Shown here one piece after another: positions 1 to 4,972 of a stretch of DNA of 6,185 bases. The stretch spans positions 1 through 6,185 of the forward strand of contig JACCSM010000542.1 of the NCBI GenBank assembly GCA_013698525.1, given 5' to 3'. How positions within the stretch are numbered: position 1 is the stretch's first letter; each line of letters begins with the position of its first letter. A model generated the notes under the pieces. It was not told the origin of the DNA. It was given only the letters and a program-made list of their open reading frames with translations, and did no database searches. This DNA is from Rubrobacteraceae bacterium (GTDB lineage: Bacteria; Actinomycetota; Rubrobacteria; Rubrobacterales; Rubrobacteraceae). The translations under genes were made by a program, and so were the position numbers.

Positions 1-81
1 CGCTATTTGGAGAACTCTCTGCGGAAAAGGTACGGTCTCTGGGGCGTCAGCGTCAGGATAAGGGTCAAGAGCAGCCGGTAG
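1..81 (+). CDS. der: GTPase Der (EngA), C-terminal end only
   Basis: Reading frame 1 is open from the window edge to a TAG at 79-81 and gives 26 residues. They begin RYLENSLRKRYG and continue with a GVSVRIRV stretch. This matches the end of the KH-like C-terminal domain of Der/EngA, where the usual form is RYLENRLRE-FGFEGTPIRIRVR. Der is a tandem-GTPase ribosome assembly factor that acts on the 50S subunit in the cytoplasm. The two G domains lie outside the window. The call rests on this short but typical tail. A hairpin starts four bases after the stop codon, as expected at the end of a transcription unit. Confidence 0.8.
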   Translation, partial: RYLENSLRKRYGLWGVSVRIRVKSSR

Positions 82-84
82 GCA

Positions 85-115
85 GTTCGAGAAGAGGGTG
101 AACCTCTTCTCGAAC
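85..115 (+). terminator. Perfect 13-bp hairpin after der, probable terminator
   Basis: Arm 85-97 (GTTCGAGAAGAGG) is perfectly complementary to 103-115 (CCTCTTCTCGAAC) around a 5-nt loop, GTGAA. It begins 4 nt after the der stop codon. No T-run follows (the next bases are GCTTGTCAGC), so it is not a textbook intrinsic terminator. Such U-tract-less hairpins are common behind genes in GC-rich actinobacteria. It could also take part in the folding of the downstream leader, because its left arm can pair with a second copy of CTCTTCTCG at 233-241. Confidence 0.55.
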
Positions 116-203
116 GCTTGTCAGCACTTCATCTTTCGCACACGCAAGTCCTGGCTGACATGCTGAGAGCGAGGGCCTTAGGCCAGAAGCGTGCTGACAA
201 GCG
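115..203. repeat. Perfect 13-bp inverted repeat with 63-nt spacer
   Basis: Positions 115-127 (CGCTTGTCAGCAC) and 191-203 (GTGCTGACAAGCG) are exact reverse complements. Pairing can continue inward with 128-130 and 186-188 if 189-190 bulge out. The spacer holds smaller stems: 151-156 with 181-186 (CTGGCT/GGCCAG, one G-U), or alternatively GGCC-TTA-GGCC at 174-184. A further TGCTGA at 161-166 could compete for the left arm. Together this could fold as one long-armed RNA stem. It may be a structured leader, an unannotated small RNA or a repeat element; the window alone does not decide. Confidence 0.5.
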
Positions 204-230
204 AAGCCCGAAGGGCGTAGCGTGCTGGTA

Positions 231-295
231 GACTCTTCTCGGGAAAGCAATCCCTTCGGCAGGGCATCATCCTTGCCGCAAGAGTCGGGAAGGGA
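231..295 (+). other. Possible three-way-junction RNA fold
   Basis: GACTCTT at 231-237 pairs with AAGAGTC at 280-286 and encloses two small hairpins. The first is GGGA 241-244 with TCCC 251-254, with a 6-nt loop. The second is CGGCAGGG 257-264 with CCTTGCCG 271-278, eight pairs including one G-U, with loop CATCAT. A competing pairing is TCCCTTC 251-257 with GAAGGGA 289-295. The region lies about 85 nt upstream of the transferase start. No known riboswitch signature was recognised. The fold was drawn by eye and its stability was not calculated. Confidence 0.35.
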
Positions 296-317
296 CATTA
301 GAGAAAGTGGAGAGAAT

Positions 318-383
318 ATGTTCGACGTGGCAGCGAGGTCGAGGCGCGTGAGGTGCTTCCCAGCCTGGGGTGACGTTCGATGA
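318..383 (+). CDS. Possible 21-codon leader peptide
   Basis: An ATG at 318 opens a 21-codon frame that starts MFDVAARSRRVR and stops at TGA 381-383. The stop overlaps the ATG of the next gene (380-382) as ATGA, the usual arrangement for translational coupling. GGAGAG at 309-314 is a possible ribosome binding site, 3 nt from the ATG, which is closer than ideal. The peptide is Arg-rich, with five arginines, and resembles no family I recognise. The big gene has its own Shine-Dalgarno sequence, so coupling is not required. This may be a chance ORF. Confidence 0.3.
   Translation: MFDVAARSRRVRCFPAWGDVR
367..373 (+). promoter_or_regulatory. Ribosome binding site for the transferase/mutase-like gene
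   Basis: GGGGTGA lies 6 nt before the ATG at 380 and matches the GGTGA part of the anti-Shine-Dalgarno complement. This supports that ATG as the start. The encoded N-terminus then places the GGxGTRLRPLT loop at residues 8-18, as is usual for the family. Confidence 0.7.
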
Positions 384-2896
384 AGGCGATCATCATGGCC
401 GGAGGGCAGGGCACGCGCCTGAGGCCGCTTACCAGCGATCAGCCCAAGCCGATGATCCCAATAGTCAACGCGCCCTGCATGGAGCACATCGTGAGGCTAC
501 TCGAGCGCCACGGCTTCACCGACATAGCCGTGACCTTGCAGTTCATGCCGGATGAGATCAGGGACTACTTCGGCGACGGTTCGGAGTGGGGCGTGAACAT
601 GCGCTATTCCGTCGAGGATGCGCCGGCTGGGACCGCCGGCTCCGTAAAGATGGCCGAGCAGCAACTCGGCCTCGAGGGCGAGCGCCTGCTCATCATAAGC
701 GGCGACGCCCTGACCGACGCAGATCTGAGCCGGCTGGTCGAGTTTCACGAGGAGAAGGGCTCCGAGGCCACCATGGTCCTAAAGAGCGTCGAGAACCCTC
801 TGGATTTCGGCATCGTTATAACCGAGGAGGACGGGCGTATCTCGCGCTTTCTGGAGAAGCCAGCCTGGGGGCAGGTCTTCTCCGATACCGTAAACACCGG
901 CATCTACCTGCTCGAACCCTCGGCGACGGCCGAGATCCCTGACCCAGATGATGGGGAGTACGACTTCTCCAAAGACCTCTTCCCAAGGCTCCTCGACGCC
1001 GGGCGTCCGCTCTACGGCTACATCACCGAGGATTACTGGGAGGACATAGGTACGCTGGAGCAGTTCGCCGGTGCGCAGCGCGACGTTCTCGACGGCCGCG
1101 TGGAGGGAATCAGGCCCCCAGGCACGCGCCTGAGGGAGAACATCTACGTCGGACGCAGGGCGCTGGTCGACGACGACGAGCTCGAAGGACCCGTCGTGAT
1201 CGGGGAGAACGTCCGCGTCGACGAAGGTGCAAGAATCGGCGCCTACTCGGTCATCGCCGACAACGTCGTCGTCTCGGCGGGTGCAACGGTGGAGCGCAGC
1301 GTGATCGCGGAAGGGACCTACATAGGCGAGGGTGCTGAACTGGTAGACACCCTCGTCGGCCGCAACTGCTACTTGCAGGCGCGGGCCCGTATCCTGGAGC
1401 GCAGCGCGCTCGGTGACGACGTAATCGTGGGCGAGGGGGCGACCATAGCTCCAGAGGTCAAGGTGTACCCCCACAAGACCATAGAGACTGGGGCCAACGT
1501 AACGCAGTCCCTGATCTATGAGACCATGGGTCTCCGCACGGTGTTCAAACGCGGCATTGTCAGCGGCAAGTTCAACGTCGACGTCACCCCCGAGTTCGTC
1601 ATCCGCCTGGCCTCATCCTTCGGCACCACGCTCGACCCCGGGGCCGTCGTAACCCTCGGACGCGACTCCTCGCTCTCAGCCCAGGTCGCAAAGCGCGCTA
1701 TGACAGCGGCGCTGCTCGGAACCGGGATCAACATCAGGGACCTGAGGGCCGCCCACGCCGGGGTCGTACGCCACGACGTGCTCGCAGGCAAGTCTTCGGC
1801 GGGGGCGCACGTGCGTGCCGGCGGCGATCCCGACGACGTCGAGATCCTCTTCTTCTCCTCCGACGCCACCCCCATATCGGAGGGGGATGCGAGGTCCGTA
1901 GAGAAGGCCTTCGTGCGCGAGGAGTACCGAAGGGCCTACGGCGGGGACATAGGGGAGTTGATCTACCCAGGCCGTGTCGTGGAGCAGTTCGTGGAGCGCC
2001 TCGAACGCGCCGTGGACAGGGAAAAAACATCGGGAGCCACCATCGTTGTTGACTTCTGCGGGGGCGTTGCCGGCCTTGTGGCGAGCCGTGTGTTCTCCCG
2101 CCTCGGCGTGAGCGCCGTCGTCATGGAAGGCTTCGCCAACGCCAACGCCGTCGGTGAAGCGGGGAGGATGAACCTGGAGGAGAGCATCGAGCGCGTCGCC
2201 CGCATCGTGCCGACGGTGGACGCGGCCTTCGGCGCCGTCGTCGGTCCCGAAGCCGAGTACGTGCAGTTCGTCGACGACGAGGGAGAGTGGGTGCCACCCG
2301 ACGTCATGCTCGCCTGCCTCGTCGACCAGATTCACCCGCAGAGCGCCGTGCTACCAATAAACCTAAGCCGCAGATACGAGAAGCTCGTCGAGGAAGGCGA
2401 TGGTAGTGTCGAGATGAGCCGCACAGGCCTCTCCAACGTCGCCATAAAGGCGGCAGGTATCCGGGCTGACCTCGCTTCCCTCGCCGACGGCCGCTACATC
2501 TTCCCGGCGTTCCTACCGGCTCCCGATTGCTTTATGACGCTGGCAAGCGCCCTGGAAGTGTTCCGCGAGACGTCCCTCTCCAGCGTGCGCCGGAAGTTCG
2601 GAGAGTCCTTCGACCACGTCCGGAGAGAACGCATCGAGTGCCCATGGTCGGCCAAAGGACGCGTGATGCGCGGCCTCGCCGAAAGGTTCGGCGGAGACCC
2701 TGATGCCATCCTCGCCGAGGGCGTACTGCTGAGCGTCGAGGACGGCTGGGTCCTTATGCTCCCGGATCCGGACAGCCCTGTGTTCTACGTCTACGCCGAG
2801 ACCGGGCAGGGCTACGGGAGTACAGCGGAGATAATGGAGGAGTACGTTGACCTGGTGAAGTCCCTGATCGATGACCAGGCTCTGCTCTCAAGCTGA
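380..2896 (+). CDS. Sugar-phosphate nucleotidyltransferase fused to a degenerate phosphomannomutase-like half
   Basis: 838 aa, a length typical of proteins annotated as mannose-1-phosphate guanylyltransferase/phosphomannomutase. Residues 1-235 form the nucleotidyltransferase: GGQGTRLRPLT at 8-18, KPM at 23-25, GTAGSV at 84-89, SGDALTD at 107-113, EKP at 159-161, NTGIY at 172-176 and DYWEDIGT at 218-225. All expected motifs are intact, so it should join a sugar 1-phosphate to a nucleotide, plausibly making GDP-mannose. Substrate and base cannot be read from the sequence. Residues about 250-375 are hexapeptide repeats forming a left-handed beta-helix. Residues about 385-835 align with phosphomannomutases, but the phosphoserine loop TASHNP is RAGGDP (479-484), the metal loop DGDADR is VGPEAE (621-626), the GExSGH loop near 699-705 is lost, and RPSGTEP is LPDPDSP (794-800). 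The mutase half is probably inactive and may serve regulation or oligomerisation. The protein is cytoplasmic; no signal peptide or membrane segment is seen. Confidence 0.88.
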   Translation: MKAIIMAGGQGTRLRPLTSDQPKPMIPIVNAPCMEHIVRLLERHGFTDIAVTLQFMPDEIRDYFGDGSEWGVNMRYSVEDAPAGTAGSVKMAEQQLGLEGERLLIISGDALTDADLSRLVEFHEEKGSEATMVLKSVENPLDFGIVITEEDGRISRFLEKPAWGQVFSDTVNTGIYLLEPSATAEIPDPDDGEYDFSKDLFPRLLDAGRPLYGYITEDYWEDIGTLEQFAGAQRDVLDGRVEGIRPPGTRLRENIYVGRRALVDDDELEGPVVIGENVRVDEGARIGAYSVIADNVVVSAGATVERSVIAEGTYIGEGAELVDTLVGRNCYLQARARILERSALGDDVIVGEGATIAPEVKVYPHKTIETGANVTQSLIYETMGLRTVFKRGIVSGKFNVDVTPEFVIRLASSFGTTLDPGAVVTLGRDSSLSAQVAKRAMTAALLGTGINIRDLRAAHAGVVRHDVLAGKSSAGAHVRAGGDPDDVEILFFSSDATPISEGDARSVEKAFVREEYRRAYGGDIGELIYPGRVVEQFVERLERAVDREKTSGATIVVDFCGGVAGLVASRVFSRLGVSAVVMEGFANANAVGEAGRMNLEESIERVARIVPTVDAAFGAVVGPEAEYVQFVDDEGEWVPPDVMLACLVDQIHPQSAVLPINLSRRYEKLVEEGDGSVEMSRTGLSNVAIKAAGIRADLASLADGRYIFPAFLPAPDCFMTLASALEVFRETSLSSVRRKFGESFDHVRRERIECPWSAKGRVMRGLAERFGGDPDAILAEGVLLSVEDGWVLMLPDPDSPVFYVYAETGQGYGSTAEIMEEYVDLVKSLIDDQALLSS

Positions 2897-2898
2897 GA

Positions 2899-2928
2899 TT
2901 GCACTTCAGGTTCAGGGTAGGTTATACT
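2899..2928 (+). promoter_or_regulatory. Candidate promoter for a leaderless rsiG transcript
   Basis: TATACT at 2923-2928 matches the -10 consensus at 5 of 6 positions. TTGCAC at 2899-2904 is a weak -35 element at 18-nt spacing. Only six bases (CAGGCC) separate the -10 box from the ATG at 2935, so transcription would begin at or beside the A of the start codon. No Shine-Dalgarno sequence stands at a normal distance from that ATG; GGGTAGG at 2915-2921 is 13 nt away. Both facts fit a leaderless mRNA, which is common in actinobacteria. Confidence 0.5.
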
Positions 2929-2934
2929 CAGGCC

Positions 2935-3192
2935 ATGGACGATTCAGGGGTGCATGGGAGTTTCGACTGGGAGGACGCCGAGGACATCACAGCCCTCTCT
3001 GAGGAGGATCTGAGAGAGACTCTGGAGGCGCTCTCGGAGGAGGAGCGTACGATCAGTTACAGGCGGCGGATCCTGCAGGGGAGGATAGATTTGATCCGTG
3101 CCGAGCTCGTAGAGCGAGGCACCCTCGCGCTTGGGCCCGAGGAGCTGGCACGGGCGTTGCTCGGAGATCTCCGCGATGAGGAGATCAGGTGA
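2935..3192 (+). CDS. rsiG: RsiG-type c-di-GMP-binding anti-sigma factor (single motif)
   Basis: 85-aa acidic, helical protein. It contains the exact RsiG signature E(X)3S(X)2R(X)3Q(X)3D as E37, S41, R44, Q48 and D52, inside a long predicted coiled-coil helix (about residues 22-62). Streptomyces RsiG has two such motifs and works as a monomer. Basal actinobacteria such as Rubrobacter have small proteins with one motif that form an antiparallel homodimer, bind two c-di-GMP and hold the sigma factor WhiG. The length and single motif here fit the second type. In R. radiotolerans the switch controls type IV pilus expression. The whiG gene is not in this window. I chose ATG 2935 over the in-frame TTG at 2899, because a promoter-like -10 box lies between them and the extra 12 residues look non-conserved. 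The gene overlaps the next by 4 nt (GTGA), which suggests translational coupling. Confidence 0.85.
   Translation: MDDSGVHGSFDWEDAEDITALSEEDLRETLEALSEEERTISYRRRILQGRIDLIRAELVERGTLALGPEELARALLGDLRDEEIR
3178..3183 (+). promoter_or_regulatory. Ribosome binding site deciding the GTG start of the FHA gene
   Basis: GAGGAG inside the end of rsiG stands 5 nt before GTG 3189. This supports that GTG as the start, even though it overlaps the rsiG stop codon, and it places the first zinc-ribbon cysteine at residue 4. Confidence 0.65.
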
Positions 3193-3638
3193 GAGAGTGT
3201 CCAGAGTGTGGAGCCGGTGTCTCGGTGGGGATGAAGTTCTGCGCCGAGTGCGGGACAAAGGTCGACTTCGGGGAGAGCACCGTCTCTTACGCGCCGAGTT
3301 TCGGCGAAGATATCGAGCCCACCGCCTCGGGCGACGCCGAGGGGGCGGCTTTGATCGAGATGGATCAGGTGGAGGGCACGGCGGGACGCAGGATGCACGA
3401 CCTTGGCGATGAGGTCGTCACCGTCGGACGTGGGCAGGAGAGCAGCATCTTCCTCGACGACGTTACCGTCTCACGCAAACACGCAGAGATCGTGCGCGGA
3501 GACAGCGGGTACAGGATACGCGACATCGGAAGCCTGAACGGGACTTACGTCAACCGGGTCAGGGTCGACGCAGTCGACCTGCGCAACGGAGACGAGATAC
3601 AGGTCGGCAAGTACCGGTTCAGGTTCGTGTTCTCCTAG
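3189..3638 (+). CDS. Zinc-ribbon and FHA domain protein, GarA-like
   Basis: 149 aa. The N-terminus is a zinc ribbon with two CxxC knuckles: C4/C7 and C18/C21. A linker of about 50 residues follows. The FHA domain spans about residues 75-148, with G80-R81, S95/R96/H98 and N117-G118-T119 as the phosphothreonine-binding residues. The FHA core (SSIFLDDVTVSRKHAE, then GSLNGTYVNR and NGDEIQVGK) is very close to that of GarA/OdhI, which binds and inhibits 2-oxoglutarate-metabolising enzymes until phosphorylated by PknB or PknG. GarA has an ETTSVFRADF phosphorylation motif; the linker here has ESTVSYAPSF at 29-38, with T31 as the likely equivalent. The zinc ribbon is not part of classical GarA. It lies between rsiG and the MerR gene. 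It is probably a cytoplasmic phospho-dependent adaptor; the partner is unknown, and a GarA-like metabolic role is inference. Confidence 0.82.
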   Translation: MRECPECGAGVSVGMKFCAECGTKVDFGESTVSYAPSFGEDIEPTASGDAEGAALIEMDQVEGTAGRRMHDLGDEVVTVGRGQESSIFLDDVTVSRKHAEIVRGDSGYRIRDIGSLNGTYVNRVRVDAVDLRNGDEIQVGKYRFRFVFS

Positions 3639-3657
3639 AGCAGCAGACATTGTAAAC

Positions 3658-3663
3658 GAGAGG
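3658..3663 (+). promoter_or_regulatory. Ribosome binding site favouring GTG 3670 as the merR start
   Basis: GAGAGG directly abuts the ATG at 3664, with no spacer, but stands 6 nt before the in-frame GTG at 3670. The GTG is therefore the more likely initiation codon. Confidence 0.5.
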
Positions 3664-3669
3664 ATGGGA

Positions 3670-4413
3670 GTGAACGGGGTGGAGAACGACGGTATCGATA
3701 CAGAGACCAACGAAGGCTATACCACTGAAGGCTACGCACCAGCCTCTGAGAGGTACAGCGCGACCAAGGACAGTTTCACCATCGGTGAGGTCGTCGAGCG
3801 CCTGAGACCCGAGTTCCCGACCCTTTCGGTCAGCAAGATCCGCTACCTCGAGCGCAGGCGATTGATCAACCTCACCCGCACGCGTGGCGGATACAGGCTG
3901 TTCTCCTCCCAGGACATAGAGCTCCTCCGCTACATCCTGACGCTCCAGGACAAGGAGTATCTCCCACTCAAGGTTATAAAGAAGCGTATAGAAGGTGGCG
4001 CCGCGTTCACCTCGGGCGATGCGGCGGGGGATCTCTCCAGGGTCCTGGAAGAGAGGACGTACACGCGCGAGGAGCTGGCCGATACCCTCGAAACGGAGAT
4101 ACGCTTTGTCGAGGAACTGGTCAGCGTAGGCGTGATCGGACGCAGCGGCGAGCTGACGCAGCGCGACGCCGAGATAGCGCGCATGGCCCTCGAGATGGCG
4201 AAGTACTCGATACAACCCCGCCACCTCCGCGGCATCATGGCCGCCGTCGACCGCGAGGCCGCCCTGTTCAAGCAGGTCCTCAACCCCGAGCTCCGCAGCG
4301 GCGACGACGGCCGCGTAGGAGAAGCCATGAACAAGGCCCGTCACCTCGCCGCCGTAGATTCGCGCATCAAGGAGCTTATGATGGCGAACGTGATAGACAC
4401 CTTCGCCCCGTGA
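3670..4413 (+). CDS. MerR-family transcriptional regulator, FtsR-like
   Basis: 247 aa from GTG 3670 (249 from ATG 3664). An acidic, probably disordered tail of about 33 residues comes first. The MerR winged helix-turn-helix follows at about residues 36-93 and includes FTIGEVVERLRPEFP, then SKIRYLERRRLI, then the wing GGYRLFSSQDIELLRYI. The rest is predicted helical, with an EELADTLETE helix near 134-143 and a C-terminal helical part. The HTH resembles FtsR and the mycobacterial Rv1828, actinobacterial MerR proteins that follow an FHA gene. FtsR activates ftsZ in corynebacteria. No cysteine occurs in the protein, so it is not a metal or redox sensor of the classical MerR kind. The gene starts about 31 nt after the FHA gene and ends 13 nt before apt, so co-transcription is likely. 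Its target and effector are not visible here. Confidence 0.8.
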   Translation: MNGVENDGIDTETNEGYTTEGYAPASERYSATKDSFTIGEVVERLRPEFPTLSVSKIRYLERRRLINLTRTRGGYRLFSSQDIELLRYILTLQDKEYLPLKVIKKRIEGGAAFTSGDAAGDLSRVLEERTYTREELADTLETEIRFVEELVSVGVIGRSGELTQRDAEIARMALEMAKYSIQPRHLRGIMAAVDREAALFKQVLNPELRSGDDGRVGEAMNKARHLAAVDSRIKELMMANVIDTFAP

Positions 4414-4426
4414 CGGGCCCGCGCGA

Positions 4427-4972
4427 GTGACCGCAGACGCCGCAAGGGAACTACTGAACCACATCCGCACCGTCCCCGACTTCCCGCGCCGAGGCATCTC
4501 CTTCAAGGACATTACCCCCTTGATAGAGGACGGCCGCGCCCTGCATACGGCCGTGGACGCCCTAGCCGAGGCTACCGATGGTATCGCCTACGACCGCATA
4601 CTCTCGGCCGAAGCCCGCGGCTTCGTGTTCGGGACGGCCCTCGCCTACCGCGCAAGAAAGGGCCTCATCCTCGCCCGTAAGCCGAATAAGCTCCCGAGAG
4701 AGATCATCTCCGCCACCTACGAACTCGAGTACGGTACCGACGCCCTCGAAGCCCACGCCGACGCGATCCCCGAGGGTGCCCGCGTCCTCGTCGCCGACGA
4801 CTTGCTCGCAACGGGGGGCACTGCCCGCGCCATGTGCCAACTCGTCGAGAACGCCGGAGGCACGGTCGCCGGCGTAGCCTTCCTCATAGAGCTCGGTTAC
4901 CTCGGCGGCCGCGACAAACTAAAACCCTACGACGTCGTCTCCCTCATAACTTACGATGACCCAGAAGACTAA
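4427..4972 (+). CDS. apt: Adenine phosphoribosyltransferase
   Basis: 181 aa, the usual length. The enzyme makes AMP from adenine and PRPP (purine salvage, cytoplasm). Visible features are the N-terminal DFPRRGISFKDITPL stretch (18-32), SAEARGF (60-66), RKPNKLP (84-90), the flexible-loop region with EYGTD (101-105), and the PRPP-binding loop VLVADDLLATGGTA (120-133) with the acidic pair D124/D125. All key parts are present, so it should be active. The start is a GTG 13 nt after the MerR stop codon and has no clear Shine-Dalgarno sequence, so it may depend on translation of the preceding gene. Third codon positions are strongly C-rich. The last 17 nt overlap the recombinase gene. Confidence 0.95.
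   Translation: MTADAARELLNHIRTVPDFPRRGISFKDITPLIEDGRALHTAVDALAEATDGIAYDRILSAEARGFVFGTALAYRARKGLILARKPNKLPREIISATYELEYGTDALEAHADAIPEGARVLVADDLLATGGTARAMCQLVENAGGTVAGVAFLIELGYLGGRDKLKPYDVVSLITYDDPED

Noticed and set aside
115..295. Known structured RNAs (TPP, cobalamin, c-di-AMP, SRP RNA, RNase P, tmRNA) in the leader
   Set aside because: CTGAGA at 163-168 recalls part of the TPP motif, but the rest of the consensus is missing. No other signature was found.
273..301. TTGCCG-N17-CATTAG as a promoter for the transferase gene
   Set aside because: The -10 part matches only 3 of 6 positions and lacks both conserved Ts. Not enough to call.
65..487. 140-codon minus-strand frame over the der-to-transferase gap
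   Set aside because: It crosses the hairpins and runs into the transferase coding sequence. The translation is low in recognisable structure and has no family resemblance.
779..1474. 231-codon minus-strand frame, and others antisense to the transferase gene (e.g. 1676-2335)
   Set aside because: Shadows of the 838-aa gene; no recognisable motifs or ribosome binding sites.
2899..2934. TTG start giving rsiG 12 extra residues
   Set aside because: No Shine-Dalgarno sequence at 2899, a -10 box lies within the extension, and the motif-bearing part is complete from ATG 2935.
3619..4512. 297-codon open frame on the minus strand
   Set aside because: It lies antisense to the FtsR-like gene, whose protein is clearly conserved. 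The frame is open because of GC-rich codon bias and its translation resembles no family.
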